From Arthrobacter sp. QXT-31 (lineage in GTDB: Bacteria > Actinomycetota > Actinomycetes > Actinomycetales > Micrococcaceae), in assembly GCF_001969265.1 (NCBI RefSeq), contig NZ_CP019304.1, positions 1,116,001-1,180,000 of the forward strand: DNA of 64,000 nt, written 5' to 3'. The translations under genes were made by a program, and so were the position numbers. Positions 52,363 to 61,637 of this stretch are shown in pieces. Below the pieces are notes generated by a model. The model saw nothing but the letters and a program-made list of their open reading frames with translations. It did no database searches and was not told the DNA's origin. The stretch's first letter is position 1; the number at the start of each line of letters is the position of its first letter.

Positions 52363-53430
52363 GTGAAGACAGTCGAGACAGCGGCGACGGCGGCTGCCAC
52401 AGCGCAGCGCACTGCCGCTCCCCCGGTCGGCCGGGGCGCCCGGAAACGCGGCGCCTGGTGGCTGGCCATCACCGGTGCAGCCTTTGCCGCCGCAGTGATC
52501 CTGAGTATCTGCATCGGCGGCCAGCCGTCGTCGTTGCAGGATGCCTGGCACGCGGTAGTGACCCCCGACGGCAGCGTCATGGACCTCACCATCCGTGAAT
52601 TGCGGTGGCCCCGGACCCTCCTGGCCGTCGTTGCCGGAATCTGCCTGGGCCTGGCCGGAACCCTGGTCCAGGGCCATACCCGGAACCCCGTGGCAGACCC
52701 CGGATTGCTGGGCATCAACCAGGGCGCGGCGCTGCTGATCGTCGCGGCGACGGCCCTGGCAGGTGAGTTGCCGGCACTGACCCAGGCCGGGCTGGCGTTT
52801 GCCGGCGCCCTGGCGGCGAGCGTCCTGGTGTTCGCCATCGGCTCGGCCGCCCGCCACGGGTCCACACCGGTCACCCTGGTGCTCGCCGGGGCCGCCGTCA
52901 CCGCCCTCTGCTCCGGACTAGTGGCGGGAATCGTCCTGCTCAACGACCAGGCCCTGGACACGCTCCGGTTCTGGCAGGTCGGCTCCCTCGTGGGGCACAG
53001 CGGCGTAATCGTGGTGATTTGGCCCTTCGTGCTGGCGGGAGCCGTGCTCGCTGTCCTGAACATCCGCCCGCTGAACGCCCTCGCGCTCGGGGCGGACACC
53101 GCCGTCTCGCTCGGGATCTCGGTCTTCAAGGCGCGTGCCACGGGGATCGCGGCCATCACCCTCCTGGCGGGGTCGGCCGTAACCATGGCGGGCCCCATCG
53201 CGTTCGCAGGGCTGCTGGTCCCGCATCTCACCCGCGCCCTCACCGGACCGGATTACCGCGTCTTGCTCCCCGTCTCGGCCGTCACCGGCGCCACCCTGCT
53301 GCTGCTGGCAGATACCGCGGGCAGGGTCATCGCCCGGCCCGGCGAACTCTCTGTCGGCGTGGTCCTGGCGGTCATCGGGGCGCCGTTCTTCATCCACCTG
53401 GCCCGCCGACGCAGACTGGCGACAGTATGA
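52363..53430 (+). CDS. Iron-siderophore ABC transporter permease (FecCD family), first subunit
   Basis: A 355-residue, nine- to ten-helix permease from GTG 52363 (AGAAGGA upstream). FecCD motifs: RELRWPRTLLAVVAGICLGLAGTLVQGHTRNPVADPGLLGINQGA, then TLVLAGAAVTALCSG, and ITLLAGSAVTMAGPIAFAGLLVPHLTRALTGPDYR, the coupling helix region facing the ATPase. Overlaps the next gene by 4 bp. Confidence 0.92.
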   Translation: MKTVETAATAAATAQRTAAPPVGRGARKRGAWWLAITGAAFAAAVILSICIGGQPSSLQDAWHAVVTPDGSVMDLTIRELRWPRTLLAVVAGICLGLAGTLVQGHTRNPVADPGLLGINQGAALLIVAATALAGELPALTQAGLAFAGALAASVLVFAIGSAARHGSTPVTLVLAGAAVTALCSGLVAGIVLLNDQALDTLRFWQVGSLVGHSGVIVVIWPFVLAGAVLAVLNIRPLNALALGADTAVSLGISVFKARATGIAAITLLAGSAVTMAGPIAFAGLLVPHLTRALTGPDYRVLLPVSAVTGATLLLLADTAGRVIARPGELSVGVVLAVIGAPFFIHLARRRRLATV

Positions 53431-54518
53431 CCGCCACGGAAACCGCGCCGCGCAAGGGCACACTGCCCATCAGGGCCGTGCGGATCGGCCGGGTGTCCTT
53501 TCGACTCAACCTTCGGGTCGTCGTCGTTGCCGCTGTCATGGCGGCGGCCCTTCTTGGAGCGATGGCCCTGCACGTTGCGTTCGGCGGAACTCCCCTGCCG
53601 TACCCCGATGTCCTCAGGGCGCTGCTGGGCGACACCACCAATCCCCGCACCCATCTGGCGGTCACCGAATTCCGGGCCCCGCGGATGGTGGCGGCCGTGG
53701 TGGTGGGCGCATCCCTGGCCGCGGCAGGAGCCATCACCCAGACCGTGGCCCGCAATCCCCTCGCCAGCCCGGACCTGCTGGGGGTCACCGCCGGGGCGTC
53801 CCTCGGGGCCGTGACTGTCCTCGTCATTGCCGGCGGCGGGCATGCCGGACTCAGCGGGATCGCTGCCACCGTGGGAATGCCTGCAGCCGCCTTCGCCGCC
53901 GGGATCGTCAGCGGCGTTGCCGTGTACCTGCTCGCCTACCGCCGGGGCCTGGACAGCTACCGGCTCGTCCTCGCAGGGCTCGGCATCACCGGCCTCGCCA
54001 CAAGCCTGACCACCTGGATCCTTACCCTGGGCGACGTCACCAGCGCCGCGCAGGCGCTGACCTGGATGACCGGCTCACTGAACGGCAAAGACTGGGCGAC
54101 CGTCCAGCCCATGGCGATTGCCGCCGTCGTTCTCATCCTTGCCGCCGTTGCCAGAGGCCGCTGGCTGCTGCTGACCGGCTTCGGTGAGGACACCGTCGTC
54201 GGACTCGGTGTACGGATCGGTGCCGTGCGCCTCACAGTCCTGACCATTGCGGTGCTGCTGGCCTCGATTGCCACTGTCACCGCCGGTCCCGTTGCCTTCG
54301 TGGCCCTTGCCAGCCCGCAGATTGCACGGTCGCTGACCGCCGGTGTCACGCCGCCTGTGGGGGTATCGGCCCTGGTCGGCGCGGTGTTCGTCCTGCTCGC
54401 AGACACCGTCTCGGCCAACGCGCTGGCCGTGCCGCTGCCGGTGGGCGTTGCCACCGCCGTCCTCGGCGCGCCGTTCCTGATCCACCTGCTCCTGAAGTAC
54501 CAGCGGAGGCTGAGTTGA
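53427..54518 (+). CDS. Iron-siderophore ABC transporter permease (FecCD family), second subunit
   Basis: A 363-residue permease from ATG 53427 (ATGA overlap with the first subunit). EFRAPRMVAAVVVGASLAAAGAITQTVARNPLASPDLLGVTAGAS and ITLL-like TVTAGPVAFVALASPQIARSLT are the corresponding FecCD motifs. The two subunits form a heterodimeric channel with the ATPase encoded next. Confidence 0.92.
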   Translation: MTATETAPRKGTLPIRAVRIGRVSFRLNLRVVVVAAVMAAALLGAMALHVAFGGTPLPYPDVLRALLGDTTNPRTHLAVTEFRAPRMVAAVVVGASLAAAGAITQTVARNPLASPDLLGVTAGASLGAVTVLVIAGGGHAGLSGIAATVGMPAAAFAAGIVSGVAVYLLAYRRGLDSYRLVLAGLGITGLATSLTTWILTLGDVTSAAQALTWMTGSLNGKDWATVQPMAIAAVVLILAAVARGRWLLLTGFGEDTVVGLGVRIGAVRLTVLTIAVLLASIATVTAGPVAFVALASPQIARSLTAGVTPPVGVSALVGAVFVLLADTVSANALAVPLPVGVATAVLGAPFLIHLLLKYQRRLS

Positions 54519-55327
54519 ACACCACCACCACGGGCCAGGCCGGCCTGAAAGCCGATAACCTGAGCCTCGGATACGACGGCCCCGCCATCATCCGGGACCT
54601 GACCCTGAACATCCCGCATGCCCAGGTGACCTCCATCATCGGACCCAACGGGTGCGGCAAATCCACACTGCTCCGCGGACTCGGCCGGCTCCTTCCGCCG
54701 CGTTCCGGGGACGTCCTCCTGGACGGTACCTCCCTTGCCGCGCACTCCACCCGGCACGTTGCCACCCGGATCAGCGTCCTCCCCCAGGCGCCGTCCGCGC
54801 CCTCGGGACTGACCGTGGCCGACCTGGTGTCCAGGGGCAGGCACCCGCGGCAAAAGTGGTACCAGCAGTTTTCCCTCGCGGACCAGGGCATCGTCGAAGG
54901 CGCGCTGGAAGCCACCGACATCCGCGAACTGGCAGATACGCCGCTGGAGGACCTCTCAGGCGGGCAGCGCCAACGGGCCTGGATTTCCATGACGCTTGCC
55001 CAGGAAACCGGCATACTCCTCCTGGACGAGCCCACCACGTACCTGGATCTCGCGCACCAGGTGGACGTGCTGGAACTCGTCCGCCGGCTGAACCGCCGGC
55101 ACAACAGGACCGTGGTGATGGTGCTCCACGACATCTCGCTGGCGGCCCGCTACTCGGACCACATCGTTGCCATGAAGGACGGCCGGATCATTACCCAGGG
55201 CGCACCGGCCGACGTGATCACCCCCGAGCTGCTCCGGGAAGTCTTTGACCTCCATGCCCACGTGGTCAACGAGCCCACGGAGGGCCGGCCGCATGTCATC
55301 CCGCTCGGCCACCCGGCGCCGGCCTGA
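54515..55327 (+). CDS. Iron-siderophore ABC transporter ATP-binding protein (FepC-like)
   Basis: A 270-residue ATPase from TTG 54515, which overlaps the permease stop (TTGA) and has GGAGG just before it. Walker A GPNGCGKST (44-52), Q-loop in VLPQAPSAPSG, signature LSGGQRQRAW, Walker B ILLLDEPTTYLD, and H-loop VLHDISLAARYSDHIV are all present. Completes the uptake system. Confidence 0.92.
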   Translation: MNTTTTGQAGLKADNLSLGYDGPAIIRDLTLNIPHAQVTSIIGPNGCGKSTLLRGLGRLLPPRSGDVLLDGTSLAAHSTRHVATRISVLPQAPSAPSGLTVADLVSRGRHPRQKWYQQFSLADQGIVEGALEATDIRELADTPLEDLSGGQRQRAWISMTLAQETGILLLDEPTTYLDLAHQVDVLELVRRLNRRHNRTVVMVLHDISLAARYSDHIVAMKDGRIITQGAPADVITPELLREVFDLHAHVVNEPTEGRPHVIPLGHPAPA

Positions 55328-55338
55328 TTTACCCCTTA

Positions 55339-56277
55339 CTACAGGTAGTCACCGGCCCGTTCGCGGGCAATCTCCAGCAGGGTGGAGTGGAAGGCAACCT
55401 CTGCCGGAGCGTAGACCTTGTCCTGGCGCTGCGCGAGCAGAACCCGACGCAGGGGGGCGGCGGAGCCGAGGCTGACCACCCGGACGTCGGGGTGCTGCAG
55501 GGCCACGGCGGTCTTCGGCACCATGGCCACGCCCATCCCGACACTGACCATCGCCTGCGCTTCCTGGTAATCGTTGGCCAGGAACCCGATCGTGGGTTCG
55601 AACCCGGCCTCATGGGCGGAGCGCTGCAGCACCTCCACCACCGGATGGGCCTCCGCCCGCACGATCCATGACTCCTTGCGGAGCTCTTCCATCCGGATCT
55701 CTTCACGGTCGGCAAGCGGGTGCCCGCGGGACACCAGCAGGACGGTGCTTTCCTGGAAGACCTCCGTGATCCGGATGGAATCGTCATGGAAGCGGTTCCA
55801 GGGGTAGTCCCAGAGCAGACAAAGCCCGGTCACGCCGGACTGCAGGTCCGCCACAAGCTCATCAAAGCGTGCGCTCCGCAGGGACAGACCAATGGCCGGG
55901 TACCTCTTCTTGAAGGCCCTGATGACAACCGGCAGGAATGATCCGGCGAGAGTCGGAAACGTCCCGACTGTCAGGGAGCCGCGTTTGAGCCCGGCGATCT
56001 GGTCCAGGTCGGCCTGGGCAGCCCGCATTTGCCCGATGATCTTCCGGGCATGGCCGGCGAGCACCTGCCCGGCTTCGGTGGGCACCACCCCGCGGGAGCG
56101 ACGGTTGAGGAGGGGCTGGCCGACTTCCTGCTCGAGCTTGCGCAGCTGCTGCGAGACGGCCGAGGGCGTGTACAGCATCAGATCGGCAGCCGCGGTGATC
56201 GATCCCTGCTCGACGACCTCCACCAGCAGGGCAAGCCTCCGGATATCGAATAATTCCTGGGCTTCATCGTTAAGCAT
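55339..56277 (-). CDS. LysR-family transcriptional regulator
   Basis: A 312-residue regulator from ATG 56277. N-terminal winged helix (FDIRRLALLVEVVEQGSITAAADLMLYTPSAVSQQLRKLEQEVGQPLLNRR), then a periplasmic-binding-like effector domain (GSLTVGTFPTLAGSFLPVVIRAFKKRYPAIGLSL). Divergent from the PrpF/transporter operon, so it is probably the activator that responds to that operon's substrate. Convergent with the ATPase gene, 11 bases apart. Confidence 0.88.
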   Translation of the reverse strand: MLNDEAQELFDIRRLALLVEVVEQGSITAAADLMLYTPSAVSQQLRKLEQEVGQPLLNRRSRGVVPTEAGQVLAGHARKIIGQMRAAQADLDQIAGLKRGSLTVGTFPTLAGSFLPVVIRAFKKRYPAIGLSLRSARFDELVADLQSGVTGLCLLWDYPWNRFHDDSIRITEVFQESTVLLVSRGHPLADREEIRMEELRKESWIVRAEAHPVVEVLQRSAHEAGFEPTIGFLANDYQEAQAMVSVGMGVAMVPKTAVALQHPDVRVVSLGSAAPLRRVLLAQRQDKVYAPAEVAFHSTLLEIARERAGDYL

Positions 56278-56518
56278 CCGTTCACCCTTCTCCTTTAATG
56301 GTTCATTCTATGCAGGCGGCAGTGGCGGTGCAGGACTTGGGGACCCTCCGGGGTTTAGCATACGCAATCTGAAGTGGCATTCGTCGGCTCTACCTCAGTG
56401 AATGAAGAAGCACTACATAGGACGACAGAAATCCAACATTGTCTTCATTTGTGATGTGGCTCATTCTCGAATCAACCCCCTTGAACACGTCGGGGCGGAA
56501 AAGAAGCAAGGACGGACC

Positions 56519-57637
56519 ATGAAGATCGAAGCGGAGTGGATGCGCGGAGGCACCAGCAAATGCTGGGTGTTCGAAACGGAACAGCTGGGTGAGACCGGAA
56601 CGAGCCCGGATGTGCTGCTTCCCCGGCTGTTCGGCAGCCCCGACCACCGGCAGATCGACGGTGTGGGCGGGGCGACGTCCACCACCAGCAAAGCGATGAT
56701 CCTTCACCGTCCCGCCGGCGAGGATGTCGACGTCGAGTTCACTTTCGCCCAGGTCGGCATCGAAGAGGCCGTCGTGGACTGGGGCAGCAACTGCGGCAAC
56801 TGCTCCGCCGTCGTTGGTCTTTACGCCATCGAAAAAGGCTGGGTAGTGCCCACCGGCGACGTCACCCGGATCATCACCCGGAACACCAACACCGGCCAGA
56901 TCATCATCCAGCGGGTATCCACGCCTTCCGGCGCGCTACCGATCGTCCCGGAGGCGGAGATGCCGGGCGTACCGTTCCCCGGATACCGGGTGGGCCTCGG
57001 CTTCCAAGACCCTGCCGGCAAAACCACCGGCAGGTTGCTTCCCACAGGATCAGCCTCAGACGCCGTCACTGCAGACGGAACACCCTGGACTGTCTCCATG
57101 GTCGACGCCGGAGCGCCGGTGGTGATCCTGCGTGCTGAAGACCTTGGCCTTGACCCGGAGCGCTACGACAACTGGTTCGCCGGGGCTGAGCTGCAGCTGG
57201 AGACGCTGGAACACATCCGGCGCCAGGCCGCAGTACGCATGGGGCTCGCAGCGACCCCCGCCGAGGCGGCCCGCGCCGTCCCGAAGGTCGCAATCGTGGC
57301 TGCACCGGCCCAGGCCGACGTGGAAAGCGACGTCAGCGTCATGATGCTCTCGATGGGCAAGCCGCACCCGGCGCTGGCCATCACCGGAAGCATCGCACTG
57401 ACCCTGGCCGCCCGCACCCCGGGCACCGTACTGCACGACATCACCGGCGGCACGGTCCGGCCCACCCTGCGGCTGCGCACTCCGGCCGGGGTCATCGAAA
57501 CCTGGAGTGAGGAGCGGGACGGATCGCTGCTCGTCGGCGTCGACCGGACAGCCCGCACCCTCGCCACCACCACCATCCACCTCCCCGAGGCCCTCGGCAG
57601 CGCCGTCGACGCCTCCCTCGCCAGCGCCACCAACTGA
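56519..57637 (+). CDS. PrpF-like isomerase (methylaconitate/oxalomesaconate type)
   Basis: A 372-residue enzyme from ATG 56519 (AAGGA upstream). The diagnostic GGATSTTSKAMIL segment carries the proton-shuttling lysine K58; MRGGTSKCWVF opens the protein and VDWGSNCGNCSAVVGLYAI supplies the second-domain motif of the diaminopimelate-epimerase-like fold. Family members isomerise unsaturated tricarboxylates such as methylaconitate, aconitate or 4-oxalomesaconate. No AcnD or PrpC is adjacent, so the methylcitrate cycle is not supported; catabolism of an imported acid with the transporter gene behind it is more likely. Confidence 0.87.
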   Translation: MKIEAEWMRGGTSKCWVFETEQLGETGTSPDVLLPRLFGSPDHRQIDGVGGATSTTSKAMILHRPAGEDVDVEFTFAQVGIEEAVVDWGSNCGNCSAVVGLYAIEKGWVVPTGDVTRIITRNTNTGQIIIQRVSTPSGALPIVPEAEMPGVPFPGYRVGLGFQDPAGKTTGRLLPTGSASDAVTADGTPWTVSMVDAGAPVVILRAEDLGLDPERYDNWFAGAELQLETLEHIRRQAAVRMGLAATPAEAARAVPKVAIVAAPAQADVESDVSVMMLSMGKPHPALAITGSIALTLAARTPGTVLHDITGGTVRPTLRLRTPAGVIETWSEERDGSLLVGVDRTARTLATTTIHLPEALGSAVDASLASATN

Positions 57638-57666
57638 CCAGCGCCACTCAATGAGGAGACAGCATC

Positions 57667-59112
57667 ATGACTAAAACGGCAGAACGAACCGCACCCCTGG
57701 ATACGGACACCCGCGACGATCTCCCCCAACGCCCCGTCCGTCGACGCCGCATCCTGCTGATGACGGTGGTCGCCACAGCTATTCTGGGTCTGGCCGCCCT
57801 CCTGTTTGGGGGTGTCTTGTTCAACCCCGCGGCCGCCTCGGAATCGGAGCCGACCATGACCGCCACCCAGATCATCCCGCTCGTCATCCTCGTGGTGATG
57901 TTCGTCGTCGCCACCAAATGGCCACTGAACATCGGAGTGATGGGGCTGGTGGCGTCCTTCGGCGTCGGCTACTTCATGCTGGGAATGACGGACAAGCAAA
58001 TCCTCGAGGAGTTTCCGGCCAGCATCGTCCTGACGATCATCGGCGTCACCTACTTCTTCAGCATGGCCCAAAGGAACGGGTCCATTGACATCATCGTCCA
58101 GGCCTGCGTGCGGCTGGTCAGGGGCAAAACCGCGCTCCTCCCGTGGGTGTTCTTCCTGATGGCTGCCGCCCTGACGGCACTGGGCACCTTCTCCCCCGCC
58201 GCCGTCGCACTGCTGGCCCCGGCCGCCCTCGGACTTGCCTACGAGTCACGCATCCACCCGGTGGTCATGGGGGCGTTCGTCATCAACGGAGCCCATGCCG
58301 GCGGCTTCTCGCCGCTCTCGGTCGCCGGGGTCCTGGTGCACGACATCGCCGGGAAGAACGGCTTCCCCATCTCCCAGGGCGTCCTTTTCTCGGCCAGCTT
58401 CGCCCTCAATTTCATCCTTTCAGCGCTGACCATCGTGCTGTTCGCCCTCCTGGGCAAGCTCCGCGAGAAGCACGCCAACGAGTACGTCGGTCTGGACACC
58501 CCTCGCATCGGACGGCCCCACGGCCAGCAGATCCTAACGCTGGCACTGATCGTCGCGATTCTCGTGTGCACCCTGGGCTTCCACATGCCCATCGGATTCG
58601 TCGCACTGTCCGCCGGCCTCCTCCTGGCCTTCGTGAACATCAAGGAACACAAGACGTTCATCGGCGGTGTTTCCTGGTCCACTGTCCTGCTGGTGGCGGG
58701 CATGATCACCTACGTCTCCCTGCTCCAGCACGTCGGCGTCATCGACACCCTCGCCGAGCAGGCCCTCGCACTGGGTGCACCGCTCCTGATCGCCCTCGTT
58801 CTCTGCTATGTCATCGGCGTCGGATCCGCCTTCGCGTCCTCCACCGCATTGCTGACCGCCTTCATCCCCATGGCCGGACCGCTGCTGGCCACCAGCACGC
58901 TGAGCGCTTCCGGAACCGTTGCGGCGCTTGCCATCGCGGCCACCGTGGTGGACGTCTCCCCGTTCTCCACCGACGGCGCCCTCGTCGTCGCCAACGCCCG
59001 GGACAACGACCGCCAGCGCGTCTACAAGCAGCTGATGATGTACGCCGGCGGAGTGGTCCTGGTGGCCCCGGCCCTGGCCTGGGCACTGCTGGTACCCACC
59101 GGCATCATGTGA
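57667..59112 (+). CDS. Dicarboxylate/tricarboxylate carrier (MatC / SLC13-like)
   Basis: A 481-residue membrane protein from ATG 57667, 29 bases after PrpF. A 25-residue basic N-tail is followed by 12 or so helices, with VINGAHAGGFSPLSVAGVLVHDIA and IAATVVDVSPFSTDGALVVANA as paired substrate-binding hairpins of the MatC/anion-symporter type. It probably imports the acid that PrpF isomerises. Two hairpins follow. Confidence 0.85.
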   Translation: MTKTAERTAPLDTDTRDDLPQRPVRRRRILLMTVVATAILGLAALLFGGVLFNPAAASESEPTMTATQIIPLVILVVMFVVATKWPLNIGVMGLVASFGVGYFMLGMTDKQILEEFPASIVLTIIGVTYFFSMAQRNGSIDIIVQACVRLVRGKTALLPWVFFLMAAALTALGTFSPAAVALLAPAALGLAYESRIHPVVMGAFVINGAHAGGFSPLSVAGVLVHDIAGKNGFPISQGVLFSASFALNFILSALTIVLFALLGKLREKHANEYVGLDTPRIGRPHGQQILTLALIVAILVCTLGFHMPIGFVALSAGLLLAFVNIKEHKTFIGGVSWSTVLLVAGMITYVSLLQHVGVIDTLAEQALALGAPLLIALVLCYVIGVGSAFASSTALLTAFIPMAGPLLATSTLSASGTVAALAIAATVVDVSPFSTDGALVVANARDNDRQRVYKQLMMYAGGVVLVAPALAWALLVPTGIM

Positions 59113-59141
59113 TCCGCCCCAGGCGGAACCCAAAAGGGTTG

Positions 59142-59169
59142 CTGCCTGCCGGTGACCGCCGGCAGGCAG
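59142..59169 (+). terminator. Hairpin after the carboxylate carrier gene
   Basis: An 11-bp perfect stem CTGCCTGCCGG with its complement around a 6-base loop, 30 bases beyond the stop codon. Confidence 0.75.
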
Positions 59170-59274
59170 GATGCCGGATCCGCATCCGGCAGGCGGACGG
59201 GACCGCAACCCTGCATTCCCATCGCAACAGGTAGCCCGAAAGCCGGGCGCAGGAACGGACCCGTACGCACCAAT

Positions 59275-59307
59275 GGCAGGGCGGCTTTCACAGCCGCCCT
59301 GCCTTTT
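59275..59307 (+). terminator. Intrinsic terminator with T-tract
   Basis: A 12-bp perfect stem GGCAGGGCGGCT/AGCCGCCCTGCC, loop TTCAC, followed directly by TTTT. The strongest classical terminator in the window; it separates the carrier operon from the HNH gene. Confidence 0.88.
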
Positions 59308-59390
59308 GCGGTTCAAGCCACCAGGTGCCATGGATTCATTATTAAGGGCTATTGCAGCCAGCTGTGGCGGAGTAGGATCCGGGCACAATC

Positions 59391-60481
59391 ATGACGCGCA
59401 AAGGGCCGGGCACTGCGATGAAGCGAGCTGTGAAGCACTGCACAACATTGGTAGCGGCCAGCCTCTTGGCGCTCTGCGGCAGCGGCGCTTCCAATCCAGC
59501 CGGGCAGTTTCCGGAGTCGGCTGGCAGTCAAAGCGTGGTCTCGCCGAACCGGTACCCTTCGAGGGCGTGACCACAGGCAAGGCGCTGCTGAACACCCTGG
59601 TCCGGCAGGCGCCGCGAGGTCCCGAATTCGATGAGTCCGCCTTCGAATACCCGACCGTCGGGCCTGACGGCTGCACCACCCGCCAAAGGGTGATTATCGA
59701 CGGGGCCAGCGAGAATACGCTCGCCTCTCGCTGCACCGTGCGCTATCCGCAGTGGGTGTCCGTATGGGACGCGAACGTCCTGGTGGACCCGGACGATGTG
59801 GACGTCGCGCACATGGTCCCGCTGGAAGAAGCCTGGTACTCCGGGGCCTGGGCGTGGACCGCGAAACAGCGCCGCGACTTCGCCAACGACCTGTCCAACA
59901 GCTACTCGCTGAGGGTCCTGACCGCGAGCACGAACGCGGAGCGGGGGTCCTCGGACCCGGCCCGCTGGTGGCCAACAATTGACGGCTACCGCTGCAATTA
60001 CGCCGCGGAATGGGTGTGGGTGAAAGCCCGGTGGAATCTCACCGTTGATTCCGCCGAGTACGAGGCGCTCATGACCGAACTCGACGAGGCCGACTCTAAC
60101 TACTGCCGCGACAAGCCCGTCTATGTCCCGGACCTCGACCTGAGCCCTGGCCGAGGTCCGGCATCCATCATCGGAGGCATCGGCGCGCCGTCCGGCACGC
60201 TGTACAGCCTGGTGGGGGTGCAGGCCTACGACGCAAGCCATGCACTGGTCCGGGAAACCCGCGTCCGGGTGGAGGGGAATTACGAACTGACCGGGCTGCC
60301 GCCAGGCAACTACACCGTCAAGTTCCTCGGCGGCAGTAGCGGCACATCGGACCAGTGGTACAGCGACCTACCTGGCGGCCCGCGCACGGTGATCTCGCTG
60401 AAGGCCGGGAGCATCGCCAGCGGCATCACGGTGGGGATGATCGCCGCGCCGGGCTCAGAACCGCCGGTTCCAGCGCGGTGA
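59391..60481 (+). pseudogene. Secreted HNH nuclease (DUF1524-type), third copy, N-terminal frameshift
   Basis: ATG 59391 or 59418 opens a lipoprotein-type signal (KHCTTLVAASLLALCGSGA), but this frame stops at 59571 soon after SVVSPNRYPSRA. The nuclease domain lies in another frame from about 59525 (EPVPFEGVTTGKALLNTLVRQ), with the catalytic segment DVAHMVPLEEAW (near 59800), FANDLSNSYSLRVLTASTNAERG and a CNYAAEWVWVKARWNLTVD closing helix. A C-terminal carboxypeptidase-regulatory-like beta domain (GVQAYDASHALVRETRVRVEGNYELTGLPPGNYTVKFLGG) replaces the Excalibur tail of the two paralogues. One base change near 59520 would restore the fusion, so a sequencing error is possible. Confidence 0.75.
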
Positions 60482-60510
60482 CAGAATAGGTTCCGTGGAG
60501 GTGGGCAACG

Positions 60511-61590
60511 ATGCTCGAAACTGCGCACAACACCAGGACAGATAACCGCCGCGACCTGGTCACCGAATTCCTGGGGCTGTGGCTGGTGCTGGCCGTTTTC
60601 CTCGACGGCTGGGCGCACATCAACCTACCGGGCCTGGAGACGTTCTTCACGCCCTGGCACGCCGCCCTTTACTCCGGCATGCTGGCCACGGCGGCGTGGA
60701 CCGCCGTCGTGATCTGGCGCAACCGGACTCCCGGGCAGCCGCTGCTGCAGGCAATCCCGCCGGGCTACCGCGGGACCGCGGCGGGCGTCATCCTGTTCGC
60801 CACCGCCGGCGCCCTGGACCTGCTGTGGCACGAGATCCTGGGCATCGAGGTCTCGCTGGACGCCCTGGTCAGCCCCACGCACCTGCTCCTCGGCTTCAGC
60901 CAGTTCCTCATCCTCGGAACGGCCGTGCGGAGCGCCCGTGCGGCCGGCCTGTCAGGAGAACTGAAGCACACCGGGAACCGCAGCCTGACCCCGGCGGCGA
61001 TTTTCGCCGTCGTCCTCATGACCGGGCTGGGGGCGTTCTTCCTGGTCTACTGCTCTGCGTTCGTCCGGCCGGGGCCGACGGCGCTGTTCGTGCCGGCGCC
61101 GGTGGGCACGCCCGGCCGCATCCAGTCGGAACTGCCGGTGGTCATCACCCTGACGAGCTACTTCCTGACCACCGCGCTGATCATCGCGCCGTTCCTCTTA
61201 ACGCTTTCCGCTGCCCGGCGCCCGGTCCGCGGCATCGTCACCCTGCTGGTGGTGGCGGCGTCGTGGCTGCCGGTGGTGATGGTGGGCCTGCACCCCTACT
61301 CGATTTCCGGCGCCGCGGGGGCAACCATCGCCGCCGTCGTTGCCGATGTGCTGCTGGCCCGGGTGCCCGGCGCGTGGCTGGGCCGTCCGCTGCCCGCCGT
61401 CACCGCCGGCATCACGGTGCTGCTTTGGACGGGCCAGCTCGTCGCCTTCGCCGTGACGGACGCGATCCGCTGGCCGGTCTCGCTCTGGCTGGGCGCCGTG
61501 GTGCTGAGCGCCGCGGTGGCGGCGGGCCTCGCGCTGCTCAGTTCGTGTGGGCCGGTTCAGGCCCGCGGGACCGCCGCGTCCGGCGCCTGA
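60511..61590 (+). CDS. Multi-pass membrane protein, unknown function
   Basis: A 359-residue protein from ATG 60511 (GGAGGTGGG upstream) with nine or ten helices. FLGLWLVLAVFLDGWAHINLPGLETFFTPWHAALYSGM and LFATAGALDLLWHEILGIEVSLDALVSPTHLLLGFSQFL contain several His, Asp and Glu residues inside or at the ends of helices, which suggests bound metal or haem. No family name is recognised. It is transcribed in the direction of the HNH gene, 29 bases after it, and is convergent with the DUF2182 gene. Confidence 0.75.
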   Translation: MLETAHNTRTDNRRDLVTEFLGLWLVLAVFLDGWAHINLPGLETFFTPWHAALYSGMLATAAWTAVVIWRNRTPGQPLLQAIPPGYRGTAAGVILFATAGALDLLWHEILGIEVSLDALVSPTHLLLGFSQFLILGTAVRSARAAGLSGELKHTGNRSLTPAAIFAVVLMTGLGAFFLVYCSAFVRPGPTALFVPAPVGTPGRIQSELPVVITLTSYFLTTALIIAPFLLTLSAARRPVRGIVTLLVVAASWLPVVMVGLHPYSISGAAGATIAAVVADVLLARVPGAWLGRPLPAVTAGITVLLWTGQLVAFAVTDAIRWPVSLWLGAVVLSAAVAAGLALLSSCGPVQARGTAASGA

Positions 61591-61637
61591 CGGCGCCGGT
61601 GCCGTCGTCAAGTGAGGCCCCGTCGTAAACTGAGGGC

